Positions 45,472 to 56,709 of a stretch of 64,000 bases of DNA are shown here, one piece after another. The DNA is from Iris pallida (lineage: Eukaryota > Streptophyta > Magnoliopsida > Asparagales > Iridaceae), in contig JANAVB010006999.1 in NCBI GenBank assembly GCA_029216955.1, forward strand, positions 895,853 through 959,852. Reading direction: 5' to 3'. Positions within the stretch are counted from its first letter, which is position 1, and each line of letters opens with the position of its first letter. Under the pieces are notes generated by a model. The model had not been told where the DNA came from and did no database searches. It was given only the letters and a program-made list of their open reading frames with translations. Position numbers and translations under genes: made by a program.

Positions 45472-46007
45472 GTTTTTATATCATAAACTGGATTTTGACA
45501 TCTTAGGAAGTCGAAGATTACCTCCTCTCCAATCTCACTCCCAAAATTGATATAAAATAAAAGTGTGATCAAATAATTATTTTCTATTCAGTATTCTATT
45601 AAGTTATGTGACAAATGGACAAATACATACTTTAAATCCTTCCACTTACATACGATAAAAACGGATGAAATGAAGGAAGTGACACTTCCAAAAGAACAAA
45701 AAAGAAATTGTAGCCGAATAACGATCTCAAAATTTTACTTTAAAAAAATCGCGCTTTATAAGTCAATTTTTTTTTTACTTTACTCTAGTTTCCTTGCAAC
45801 CAAATACAATCTTATTCTAACCATAAGCATAATCAATCAACACGTTGGTCTTCTTTTGCATCCAATACACTTTCTATTTAATACTAGAAAATCCAACTCC
45901 TAGGTTTTCACTTTCTTTATCTCGGCCCATATTTTTTTTATACACTTCTTCTCACACGAGTTAGAACTTAAAAGAAGAATTAGAATTTGGGTGAAGATAA
46001 GAAACTC

Positions 46008-46370
46008 TTAGGCCTCCTTTGTTTTGCGAAAAAAGAAAAGAAAAGAAAAGAAAATCAATTGTTTGCTATTCTTTTTTCTTTAGATATTTGTAATTCTTAT
46101 CGATTTTTATTTTTGTTATTTGAAAATGTCAGAAATATAATCAGAATACATCTTTGAGCACGGATAATTTAGTCATATAATTTTGTAATAAATGTAGAAA
46201 ATTGAAAGAAAAAGTAAAACATTGGATGAGTGAGATGGATTTTTTTTTTCTATTTTTCTTTTCTTCGGAAACTATTTTTTCTGTTCATTTCATTTGAAAT
46301 TCAAACGCAGAAAATAAATAACTTTTCCTTTTCAAAATCCTGAATCCGCGAACCAAACATGACCCTAGGG
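46008..46370. mobile_element. MITE with TTTGGTTCGCGGATTC-type ends
   Basis: The left end is CTTAGGCCTCCTTTGTTTTGCG. The right end on the opposite strand is CCTAGGGTCATGTTTGGTTCGCG. The ends resemble the element at 26690-27124. Confidence 0.5.
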
Positions 46371-46784
46371 AGTAAGCAAATCATGGTCTTTTCATTCACC
46401 ATTTGAACTGGAACAAAGAATGACATTGCAAATAACAAGATCATTGGGCTCATGTCCAAATTAGAAAGGATTGAGAGACCATTATCTAAAAATCCCTTTA
46501 TTAGACTGAGAATGACCAAAGAGCCCTCATCATCCATCCACCCTCTCTTTCAAAAAGTCATCATCATCATCCTCTCCCTACTTTCCTTTTTTTCCTATGT
46601 GGCATTGTCTATCAGCTACTCCTTTTGCTTTTCTTCCCTATGCTTTGCTTTCATTCCAACTTTCCTCTATCATTCATGGGATCAGTAATAGTATACTACT
46701 TCATAGTTCACAAATCAAAGGACCATTAGGTGTTTGTACAATTGTTCCCCAACTTATTGTCCTCTCATCTATCAATTAATTTTG

Positions 46785-47175
46785 GCAAATTATATTGACA
46801 CCTCAAATTTTATCGGAGGACAGTCCATTTTTTTCAATTTATTTATAAGTTTGTCATTCTAAATTTTTACTTGAGAGCAACCAACATATTTAGATTTGGA
46901 CTGTCAACTTTGTTGGCAATTATAACATAAAGTAGTACTGCCAACATTGTTGCAGTTGTTGGTAGTCCTAAAGGATTTGGGTGTTGACAGTCCTAACATA
47001 AAGAAAGACTTCCAACTTTGTGGACATAGCTACTTTATGTTAGGACTGCCAACTAAAGGGGAATTGGACATCCCAAAGTAAAATTAGAACTGTCATGAGC
47101 AAAATTTATACCAAGTTGGACTGTACTAAAGTAAGATCTGTCCTGTAGTAAAATGTTGAGTGCATATATAAATTT
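46785..47175. mobile_element. MITE, GGCAGTCCTAA family, most complete copy
   Basis: The terminal repeats are about 35 bases: GACACCTCAAATTTTATCGG and, on the other strand, GCACTCAACATTTTACTACA, both followed by GGACAG. The interior has alternating GGACTGCCAAC and CTTTATGTTAGGACTGCC in both orientations. Confidence 0.75.
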
Positions 47176-47467
47176 TTTTAAATTTTTTTTTAGGACAGGT
47201 CTCTGAGGAATTCAAATCTAGGGACCGTTAGGAAAATGTCAGACCTGTGGCTTTCAAGGGAAAATTAACTTGATCACCCCACTCAAAGTTGGTCCCAATG
47301 TGCCAAACGCACGGCTCATGTGGCCCACCGAGAGGTCCAAGAAGCTGTCGGATGTGTAGATAAGAAGAATCCAAGAGCATCATTAGGAAATCTATCCTCG
47401 GCTCCAAATTTTTAGATTCAAAAATTTGAAGTTCATTTGGTTTCAATAGTAAGCTCTATTTCTTTTA

Positions 47468-48696
47468 TTTATTTATAAAGGCATATTAATTTTTGATCAG
47501 GATTATTCTATTTCTAAGTTTGATTTATTATAAGTTTGTCATTGAAAAAAATTGATCAGAACTATTCCATTTCTAGGTATAAAAGTCTTTTTTTTTTTCC
47601 CTTTTTTTGCTTCGTCTTCTTCCTCAACACATATAAGAACAAGGACAAAAATGTGAGATGAATTTTTTTCTCATTTTCTTCTTCTCCACTATTTTTATCC
47701 TCACACCATCTCCATCAAAACCTTAATTTCATCTCCATCAAAACCCTAATTTCCTTCTCATTTTCAATTTCGATAGCACCCAAAGGCTTCTCATAATATA
47801 CAAACCCTAATATTGGTGAAAATCCTAATATTGGTGTTCAACAAGTGCAAACAAGAAGAACAATAATGGACTTCCTGTTCAACAAGTGCAAATTAGGACT
47901 GCCTAATTTTCTGGCAGTCCTACAAATGGATAGGACTGCCAGAAATAGTGGCAGTCCTACTACACAGCAAGTGAAACCAAGGACTGCCACAATTTCTGGC
48001 AGTCCTGACAGTATGTAGGACTACCAGAATTTCTGGCAGTCCTGACTATATGTAGGACTGCCAGAATTTCTGGCAGTTCTTGATTTCACTTGCTGTGAAG
48101 TAGGACTGCCACTATTTCTGACAATCATATCAGTTTGTAGGACTGCCAGAATATTAGGTAGTCCTAGTCGACGCGAGATTTTTTCGATCGTGTTTACTTG
48201 GGTTTAATTCAAATAGGTAATTTTTCACTCCAAATGTACTTGGGGTTTAATTCAAATGGACTACAAATAATTGTAATAAACATTGTAATGTATACTTGGA
48301 TTTTCAAAATAAATTGTTAGAATTTTGGAAAGAAAAAGAGAAAGTATTAGAGATTCTATCTTGTTGAGGACCGTTTGGGTGCCATCGAAGGAATAGAGTG
48401 GAGAATGGTGGACAAGAAGATGTTGCTTGGGGGGGGGGGGGGGAGGAAATGGTAGAGGAGAAGAGGAAGAAGAAGATGAGAGGAAATAGGATTTTAGAAG
48501 AGAGAGAATGAAATGTAGAAATGAAACTAAAATTTGGGTTTTTGTGTGTGTGTGTGTGTGGTGGTGCCGGGGGGGGGGGGGGGGGGGTTGGGGTTGGGAT
48601 AGCCCTATGAGTAAAAAAAATGGGATGTCCTGAGTAATTTTTTTTCAAACTCGGACTAGTCCTGATCAAAAAATGATGTGCCCTTATAAATAACCT
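47468..48696. mobile_element. nested TIR element with GATCAGGA-containing ends
   Basis: The left end TTATTTATAAAGGCATATTA with TTTTTGATCAGGATTATTC matches the right end on the other strand, TTATTTATAAGGGCACATCA with TTTTTGATCAGGACTAGTC. Inside are CT-rich and GA-rich wings, G runs at 48430-48444 and 48570-48588, and the palindrome array. Confidence 0.7.
47893..48167. repeat. 275-base hairpin made of GGACTGCCAGAA palindromes
   Basis: The left arm (47893 to about 48028) and the reverse complement of the right arm match almost throughout: GGACTGCCTAATTTTCTGGC against GGACTACCTAATATTCTGGC, then AGTGGCAGTCCTACT and CACAGCAAGTGAAA. Each unit (AGGACTGCCAGAAATTCTGG) is itself a palindrome. Confidence 0.9.
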
Positions 48697-49414
48697 TTTT
48701 TGGTCACAATTTTTAGATTTTTGATTCCATCCCACCCATAGGACCCAAGGCTTGGTTCTCCCAATTTTTAGATTCTAGACCGTAAGAACTCATTTTGTAG
48801 AATAGTAAGCTCCGTCTCCGGTCCCACTTTCTAGATTCTAGAATTTTTTTTTTCCCATATCAATTTTTGGGACCGTAACTCACTTTATCATTGTATATTA
48901 TTCTCATACAAGTCCAACCCATTCTACATTTATCTTTTTTTTATAAAAAAAATTGGGGCTCGAGATGAAATTTTGAACACCATCTGCTAATGATGCTCTT
49001 GGTACACTTTAGCTACAACCTATATTTGAAGTCACGTCTACTAATCATTTGAAAGGCTTTAATTTGATTTCTTTTTAAGGTATCAAATTGATACATATCA
49101 AAATTTAGAATATAAAATTACAAAAATTAAAATAGTCGAGGTATCAAATTGAAATTAAGTCTATTTTCTTTGCAAATAGTAATATTTTCTACATCACTGA
49201 TTCGCTATGCATAAAAATAGATATGCAAAGCATGTTTGTAAGTAACAGGACAAAGACAATGGCATTTACTCAGCACAGACGACGACCCCCAACCAATTCT
49301 AATGACTGGAATTCTCAAACCTTCCATATCACGTCATCTTTGACTGCACAAGGAACGACTTGGATGATGAACAATTCCAGTCGCTGTTCAACACCGCAAC
49401 AACTATAAGAAAAA

Positions 49415-49452
49415 TTATTCAGTGGGACGGACAGACTCATCACGTGGCACTA
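49415..49452. mobile_element. half copy of the MULE MITE end
   Basis: AAATTATTCAGTGGGACGGA and CATCACGTGGCACT match one end of the element at 50807-50980. The other half is absent. Confidence 0.6.
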
Positions 49453-49465
49453 AATAGAAGATCGA

Positions 49466-50311
49466 TAGTATCTTACTGTTAATAAAAGAAAATAAATAAA
49501 TTATATCCTACTTTATTTATCCATATTAAAGGTACGTTCAACTCAATTACTATAATAATGTAAGATATCTTTTACTTTTGACATAAATCGTCTAAGTCAA
49601 CTCCATTGACCAATATTTTATGACAAAAATGACATTCTTCTTTTCTTCTTTTTCTTCACCGTGTGCCCCCTCGCTGCTCCTCTTCCCGCCGCACGTGCCC
49701 CCTCCCTGCCGCGCGCCGGCGAGCTGAGAGGGAGGGGGCAGCGCAGGAACGCGCGGAGGGAGGGGGCAGCGCGGGAATTGGGGGAGGAGAAGGGGGGGGG
49801 GGGGGGGGGGGGACGACGGACGAGAGAATGGCGGTGGACGAGGGAATGGGGTCGCATGACAGGGCCTCGCCGACGGACGAGAGAATGGGGGTGGACGAGG
49901 GAATGGGGGCGCATGACGAGGGCTCGCCGACGGACGAGAGAATGGGGGCGCATGACGAGGGCTCGCCGACGGACGAGAGAATGGGGGCGCATGACGGGAG
50001 CTCGCCGGCGATGAGGGGTGCAGCCGACGAGGGCACCCGACGGGGAGGGTGGAGCGCGGGGGCGCGCGGCAGAGGGCTAGGGAAGGGGGACTAGAAAGAA
50101 GATGAAAGAGGAGAAATATTTCGGTCAAAAGTTAACATTGACTATTAGTTTCCGTCAAAAGGAAAAAATGTCATACATTATGGTAATCGAGTAGAATGCA
50201 CCTTGAATATAGATAAATAAAGTAGGATACAACTCAAAATTTTCTCTTAATAAAAAAAAAGTAATCAAACAACTTATCAAAATAGAATTATCAAAACTAG
50301 TAAGATACCAT
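49466..50311. mobile_element. long-TIR element with GC-rich cargo
   Basis: The left arm (GTATCTTACT at 49468, then ATCCTACTTTATTTATCCAT and AAAGGTACGTTCAACTCAAT) matches the reverse complement of the right arm (to about 50310) over more than 100 bases. Between them lies 430 bases of very GC-rich DNA (49660-50090), unlike the flanks, as in TIR elements that have captured gene pieces. No transposase is present. Confidence 0.7.
49813..50010 (+). repeat. GC-rich minisatellite, GACGAGAGAATGGGGG unit
   Basis: Units of about 30-40 bases with GACGGACGAGAGAATGGGGG and CGCATGACGAGGGCTCGCC repeat about six times. All frames give low-complexity Pro/Arg or Gly/Asp products, so none is called as a gene. 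A G run precedes it (49790-49812). Confidence 0.85.
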
Positions 50312-50806
50312 TTTAGGGAAGCAAAGCACTGCTGCGTGATGATCCCGTCCCGACTGAATAATTTAACCATGCAACCGTACAATCTACAACTCTGAACATC
50401 CCTTCAATTTTCTTGCTTCAACGACGATGACCAGAGATTTGTCAGCCTTTGAACATACATACTTTCTACTGAATTTTATTGCACAAACGAAGATTATTGA
50501 CCAAATTAATCAAATAAAATGATGACAAGCCCACAAAAACAGAGGGCATCTGAATAAGAAAGGGATTGAATCATCAATGACACAATTACAAGGCATGTCA
50601 ATTAGCATACAGAAGAAACAACGCCACCATCATTAGTGCACATCAAATTACATATAGCTCCGAGAACACCCCCCACCAACACAAACACAATCCGTGCTGC
50701 CGAGCCTCCACTGGCAAACTCGTAAGCCGCCCCGTCGCAGATGTGCATGCATGCGCCCCCCCGTGTCGCTGCTGACCACATGTACATACAGGAGCATGAT
50801 CGTAAC

Positions 50807-50980
50807 GAGAAATTATTCAGTGGGACGGGTTCACCACGTGGCAGTGGTGAGTTAATGACACAACACTAAGACTAGATTAGAGAGAGAAAAAACAAGGAGT
50901 GTTGTGTCATTATGCTGTTGGAGGGGACTCGGGGCTCGCCACTGCCACGTGGTGAGCCCGTCCCACTGAACAATTTCTCT
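50807..50980. mobile_element. Mutator-type MITE with perfect 9-base target duplication
   Basis: The ends GAGAAATTATTCAGTGGGAC and, on the other strand, AGAGAAATTGTTCAGTGGGA continue to ACCACGTGGCAGTGG on both sides. GATCGTAAC flanks it at 50798-50806 and 50981-50989. The 174-base element lies about 90 bases past the AUG6 stop, so it is probably in its 3' UTR. Confidence 0.92.
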
Positions 50981-51065
50981 GATCGTAACCCTAGCTTCGG
51001 GGCATTCTTTCGATACATTCGGGTTTGAGACAACATCATCTTCTAAGCCATCGCTCACCCTTCCA

Positions 51066-51094
51066 TTAGAGCATATCAGTTTCAGATAATGGTG
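51066..51094 (-). CDS. AUG6: AUG6 last exon (29 bases)
   Basis: The acceptor CATTTCTCAG precedes it. It encodes APLSETDML and the stop. The previous exon ends one base into the Ala codon. The family C-terminus (APLSET) confirms it. Confidence 0.88.
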
Positions 51095-54000
51095 CTGAGA
51101 AATGAGAGCATTGAAGTAGCAAATTATTAGACTGTGCGGACAACAGAAAAGAAAGAGTTGAGAACAGAGTTAAGAACAACATACCAAGCAAATCTTCGTA
51201 TGTATCTTGGAAGAACGATGAGTCCGTTAGTAGAGGCGGCGAGAAAACTTGTTCGAAGGATTCATCGACGTCGAGGAATGTGCTCTGCGCACCAGAGCCT
51301 GTAGAACCCATGCTCGTGGCTGATTCGAGCCCGTTTGCACTATTTACATGATCAGCGACCCCATTCGAGTTATTTGATACGCTTGATACCGAACTCAAGC
51401 GGCTTTCGGTATTGAGAGTATGTTCTTTAGTACTTCTAGCAGTGCGGATTTGAGGTGGAGAAGAAAACAACCGTTGCTTCCTTCTGTTTGGAGATGCATC
51501 GACTTCTTTTCGCGGAACACCTGCTGTGAGAGGTATAAAGAAGTGCTCAGACCCATCGTCGCTGCTCTTGTCTTCTGGCCACCCTGAGTTGCTTGATGGT
51601 TTTGAGAGGGCGGCATCACGAACAGAACGCCTAATGTTCTGAGCAACATACAGATCACCTTCTGCAAAACCAAGAATGTAGAAAAGGTTTATACTATTTG
51701 AAGTAAACTTATGCTTTTTTGAGAAAGAGAAACGAATGTATGTTGCAGATCTGCAAATCATAAAGGAGAGCTAAGCAATGCTGGAAAGATAACCCATTTT
51801 TATTTAATTAAAGGCTTAATTTTCATACCCTCAACTATTCCAGTTTTTTAACTTGATACCGTAAATTTTTTTACTCGACAACTTGATACCATCAATTATT
51901 GAATATTTTCAACTTGATATCCAAAAATTTTAAAAAGGACAAAACTACCCCCTCCTTCCCTACCCAACCTCCTTCCTGATTCGCGGGACCTGCAAAGAGC
52001 GAAGATCAGTACGATCACATATACTGGCGAATGACTAATTAAAATTCAAGCTTTGCATTTGATTCAAGAAGTTTTATAAACATGTTAGCTAGCTATTTCT
52101 GTGATCTTTCTAACCATCCTAATCGTTTTGCATGTTAATATGTTTTGAGACAAGCATATGAAATTGTATAACATTAAGCAGCTATCATATTCATCCCGTG
52201 TCACGAGCATTTGTTAAGCAGTGAAAGGGTGTGAAGGTCATTGTCCTTTACTTGATGAGATCCTAATTCATTTACTTGCTATCTTATACTCTTATCCTTA
52301 CTTAATAAAGAGTATATAAATCATTTTGATCATTCAAAATATATTACCATATTATGAACTCTATGCTTAAGCATGTATCTTTAGTGTTAGTGAATTAAGA
52401 TTTAATGAGCACATTTATCCTGTTAATGGCCTACCTCATTAATCTTAATTAGTATGTAGCTTGCTTATTTACGATGTATTGATTAAGCTACACAATTTTC
52501 GATTTTTGTTCACTTTCACTCATCTAGCTATCATGGGCAGGGGTATTTCCGTCTCTTTTAGGGTATCAAGTTGATGCATATCAAAGTTTTGGGTTTTTAA
52601 GTTGAAAATATTCAATAGTTGAGGGTATCGAGTTGAAATTAAGCCTTAATTAAAAATATACAATGAAGTTCACAATTAAGGGGAAATAGAAGAGGCTAAA
52701 CCTTGTGGTGCACTGTCTGCATGATCATTTGAAAACGGTGGATCAACTGGTTTCCCGACGACCAAAGTTTCTGCTTGACTTGGCTGGGTAGATGCAGGAT
52801 ACTGCTTTGGCGTTTGCAAACCTTTCCCTGAATTTGGAGTTAAACTGAACAAATGAGGGAGTTTTAGAGCCGGGCTAGTTGAAGCCTTCTCAAGCTGAAC
52901 AGAGGAGAGTTTAGAAGTCATCTCCATTACTTCATCGCTGTTATTTTCCTGCTTTATAGTAATGTTGATTGTTTTAGTGGATTTAAATTAAATATGTGAC
53001 AAACCTCCAAGAAGTTGGAGGATGAGAGAACTCTAAAGAATCATACAAATAGCATAATAGAATGTACTAAAGATTGCTGATTTCTTACAAGAGATCTTCC
53101 ACTGGTTTGGGCATGGACAGGAGAGGTTGCTCTTGCACTGTACTCATCCATGGGATATGGACATATGGTGTTTACTTCTTCAGTGAGCTCTGCTATTGAC
53201 TTCTGCATTGTTGGAACTGCTGCTTTAAGTTGATTGATAAGACCCTACACCACGGAAATAATATTGCAAGTCACTAAAACCTGGTAAATGTGAGTTCATG
53301 TTCCAAGTTCCAACCACATATTATGCAGAAGGACATGAGATACCCATTTTGCTGTCTATCCATAGATAAAGTTGAAAGTTGGTTTCAAATAAAAGAACCT
53401 AAATGAACAAACCAACTTTATCTATGGATTTCTTATTCCCCTCTATTGGTTTCAAATAAAAGAACTAAATGCATAATTAAGTTATTCCCCTCTATTGGTT
53501 TCAAATAAAAGAACCTAAATGCATTTGTTCCTTAAAGTGCAACCTCCAAAATGCTCAGTCTTCCTTTATATGTTACACTGTAAAGGTGTTGGATAAGGTA
53601 GATTTAATGAGCATGTAGGTGTTTACCAAAATTCATACACATTTCTCCTTTTATGTCCTCCAAAAGGGGAAGAATGAATGCTTATGACATCAGGTTACTA
53701 CTAAAACTGGATTCAAATAGACAAGAATGTGCAGTTACCTGGATGCTAGCAAGATGTTGGCGATGTTCAGCAAGCGTTGCTGCCAACGATTCAGCATGGC
53801 CGCTGGTACCACTGTCAGAAGCACAGCGAAGCAGTTCTGGACCCTCCCCATCATTCGCCTTGGCCTGTAATTTAATTTTACGAGATATATAGTAATTAGT
53901 TGGATACAAATATAATACAAAGTACACTGAAAAACAAACACTGTACCAAGTATATGATTGACCAATCTTTGTATGTATAGACAACAGAGACCAACAAAAC

Positions 54001-56709
54001 ATATAAGCACATATATGTATTGATAAACCACACCCAACAAAAGTTAGATGCACAACTTTAGTGGGAACTGGGAACTATGAAGCTACTCAATGATACAAGG
54101 GAACTCTATAAAAAGTCAAAAAATGATGTAGGAAACTGGAACCTTCGCAAATCAGTTAAGAGTTCAGAGCTGCAGTGGAATGATGAAATTCAATAACAAA
54201 GATACAAGCAAACAGTGCCATATTTAGGCATAGTTACATCTTAATCAGTCGTAACTCAAGGAACAAATTTGAATTGATTTTTCAAACACTTGACAGAAGA
54301 AACCAGTCTTCATAGTATTCCCAGGAGAAAGGCAGTCTCTTGCATAGCGCTGCTCAAGTTCTATATTGATGTAACTTGTTAATGTTCTAAAAAACCACAA
54401 TACACAAAAATTGGTGAGGCATCCATGTCGGATAAATTATTGAAACTCTAAAAGACATTAAGACATCAAAACCAATGCCCTTCCACTAAAATCAGTATTG
54501 TTCCTATCGACATATCAGTATTATGTCATGTTGGGCTCGTTTCCATGCAACAAAGGTTATGACTTCTTATCACACAGAAGTTTCCAACTAGAAGATTAAA
54601 TTTAAGATCTGTGGTCGGAAAGCACCAGGATGTAATCATGTAATCTGACATACACTTAGGGTGCATTTTGGATGTTTTCACAGTAAAGTCATATTTTTAT
54701 CCACCAATCTTTCAACTAGTCACATTATTATCCATCATCATCATCATCATCATCCAAGCCTTCTCCCGGAATAGGATCCGGCTGATCAGATGGAGCATGA
54801 GAACCCCATAAAAGAATCGACATAAGTTATACAACCAGATGTCAACCTAACGTCAAACACCCTTTGCTGGTGCCAAATTCTTAGATAGCTAAGCTATTAG
54901 CAAGAAAGGCCATTGCCACTTAACCTACACAGCCAGTTGGGATCCATACCACCTTTTTGGTCATGCAATTTAAGATCATGCAACTCATTTCAAATTCAAA
55001 TTGAAATTAAATTAGAATTCATATTCAAATTCAAAATCAAACTGCTTATTATAAATAAATCCTCGAAAATTATTTCGAAGTCCTCAAGTGAAACAAATAA
55101 AGAAAACAAACCAAACTGACTCGCGCTTGGTTCAGAGTAAAATAGGCATCCCTAGCATCTCTACAGGCAAAGATATATTCCTCTTCTGTGTAAAACTTGA
55201 ATGTGTGATCCCCTCATGTTGTATCCGACACCAAGAACAAATCATGGTTTAAAGTATCGGCCGATACCGATCCGATACGGCCGATACCAATACGGTTTGG
55301 CATGTCCCGATCCGATACCGACCGATGCCCGATACTGACCGATACCGACATTGGGGTCTCTTTTCCGGTCAATTCGGTAAAAGAAAATTAAACGAAAAAG
55401 ACAAATCAGCAAGGTTTTAAAGCATAATAAGGTTGTAAAAGCATGTAAAAGAAGAAAATCAATCTATTTGTATGAAATCAATCGGTAGGGGTGACTACTA
55501 TTTCATTTAATTTCAAAACTACTAAAAAATAACACAGAAAAGACTTAAAATTATACCTAAATGTATAAATATATGTTTTTAAATGTAAATAATTTATTAA
55601 TAGTTATTTGTTTTCCGATACCAAAAAATCCGATACTCCGATCCGATACCGCCGATACTACCGATGTCGCCGATACCGATACTTATAGGAATAGCCCGAT
55701 ACCGATTCCGATACCGATACTGTGAACCTTGGAACAAATACAGGCACTCTACTACCAAAGGTATAAGTTGCAGTTGGAATAATATCTAGAAAATAAATTC
55801 CAGATTTAGGTAGAGGAAAAAGAGGTTCCTGTAGACAAGAAGATCAAAATCATCGTATTTAACATTGTATCCAGAGTAAAATTCTCCAAGTTACAGATTT
55901 GGATGTTCACCAGCACACCTAATTCCAAGATTGTGAAGATCAGCCAGTATCACAAAATTAAGTGATCAACCAATGCAGCCAGACACACCCATAGCTATGT
56001 CTGAAAAAACTGGATCATACTAGTGAAATAGACTTCTGAAATTTAGAAAAGCACAGGGGACTCGTCAACTTAAACTTCGCTAGAATAAGTACAGCATTAG
56101 GTGTATATAACTTGGAATATCAACTAATCCAAAATAATGAGATTGTAACCAGACTCAGCATTCAATGTGGTGTATAGTAAACATGGTTGTGTTTGTATAT
56201 AGTAGTTGTATACACGCACGAAGAACATAATCTTAACTAGAGTGAGAGAGCTTCAATTTCACGGACTATAATCTAGTTAGCACCACATATAAAATCCATA
56301 ACAAAAATCCTAAAGACCAATCTGCAAAACAGTATACCAGATGAAGCGATTGCTTATGGATACGCTGTAAAGCATGAGTCCAACGTCTAAGAATTTCAGC
56401 TACATCAACAGTGGGGTGAACTCTTCCACTTCTATCTTCTGTTCTAGGTAAGATGTCATTATTCTTATTCCCTTGTGTTTGCTCACGATTATTGATTGGG
56501 GGAGATATTTCACCAGCCCGAACAGGTGAACTTAGATCCATTGCGGCAAGCAAAGATGATCCAGAGATTCGATACCTGACAAAAAGAAGCATGTGTTAAC
56601 TGGCAAATTAGGACAAGCACTTTACTCACTACGATATCTCAACATTACCTATGTTCTCGATGGGCTATCAAATCCTCAATAGGACCAGAAGCAAGAACTT
56701 CATGTTGAC
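51066..56709 (-). CDS. AUG6: AUGMIN subunit 6 (HAUS6-like), last seven exons
   Basis: Exons 56709-56649, 56575-56338, 53864-53739, 53244-53089, 52948-52702, 51661-51185 and 51094-51066 join in frame to 1334 bases (443 residues plus stop). AUG6 is a subunit of the plant augmin complex, which recruits gamma-tubulin to microtubules for branching nucleation in spindle and phragmoplast. Seen in order: [125 protein letters not shown] and, at the end, [11 protein letters not shown] and APLSETDML. These match plant AUG6 from the middle to its C-terminus. The N-terminal HAUS6 coiled-coil part is not in the window, so intron length before 56709 exceeds 7.2 kb. Confidence 0.92.
51185..51661 (-). CDS. 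AUG6: AUG6 penultimate exon
   Basis: Starts [19 protein letters not shown], continues through a Ser-rich region, and ends with [20 protein letters not shown] at a GTATGT donor. Confidence 0.92.
51802..52656. mobile_element. TIR element in AUG6 intron
   Basis: The left end TTTAATTAAAGGCTTAATTT and the right end on the other strand TTAATTAAGGCTTAATTTCA both lead into ATACCCTCAACTATT. It is about 855 bases, non-coding, and fills most of the 1040-base intron 51662-52701. Confidence 0.75.
52702..52948 (-). CDS. AUG6: AUG6 exon with [10 protein letters not shown]
   Basis: Acceptor TATAAAGCAG. Encodes [20 protein letters not shown] and [15 protein letters not shown], ending SAPQ before a GTTTAG donor. 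Confidence 0.9.
53089..53244 (-). CDS. AUG6: AUG6 exon with [11 protein letters not shown]
   Basis: Acceptor GTGTAG, donor GTAAGA, 52 codons, phase 0 at both ends. Encodes [20 protein letters not shown] and the Ser/Pro-rich continuation to TSGRSL. Confidence 0.9.
53340..53530 (+). repeat. short direct repeats in AUG6 intron
   Basis: GGTTTCAAATAAAAGAAC occurs three times, twice preceded by TTCCCCTCTATT. An inverted AAGTTGGTTTC / CCAACTTTATC pair lies at the left. Confidence 0.8.
53739..53864 (-). CDS. AUG6: AUG6 exon with [13 protein letters not shown]
   Basis: Acceptor TTACAG, donor GTAACT, 42 codons, phase 0. Encodes the most conserved AUG6 block, ending [10 protein letters not shown]. Confidence 0.93.
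55243..55731. mobile_element. hAT-type MITE with CCGATA subterminal arrays
   Basis: The ends are CATGGTTTAAAGTATCGG and, opposite strand, CAAGGTTCACAGTATCGG. GAACAAAT flanks both sides exactly (55235-55242 and 55732-55739). Dense CCGATACCGATCCGATAC repeats lie just inside each end, with an AT-rich middle. It is in the AUG6 intron. Confidence 0.9.
56338..56575 (-). CDS. AUG6: AUG6 exon with [14 protein letters not shown]
   Basis: Acceptor TTTGTCAG, donor GTATAC. Encodes [20 protein letters not shown] to [16 protein letters not shown]. It is followed by a 2473-base intron containing the CCGATA element. Confidence 0.93.
56649..56709 (-). CDS. AUG6: AUG6 first exon visible in the window
   Basis: Acceptor TATGCAG, donor GTAATG. 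Encodes [19 protein letters not shown], preceded by a split Gly codon. Upstream exons were searched for to 64000 and not found. Confidence 0.92.

Larger units (their letters stand above)
47369..49004. mobile_element. outer TIR element, CCAAGAGCATCATTAG ends
   Basis: The left end CCAAGAGCATCATTAGG matches the right end read on the other strand (ACCAAGAGCATCATTAGC). It belongs with the element at 6395-7192. A second TIR element is inserted inside it. Confidence 0.75.

Noticed and set aside
47893..48167. Repeat-spacer look of the GGACTGCC palindromes (CRISPR-like)
   Set aside because: The genome is eukaryotic, spacing is irregular, and the two halves are inverted copies, so it is a hairpin repeat.
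49592..50128. 178-residue Pro/Ser-rich minus-strand ORF and its plus-strand partner
   Set aside because: It is an artefact of a GC-rich minisatellite that is open in several frames.
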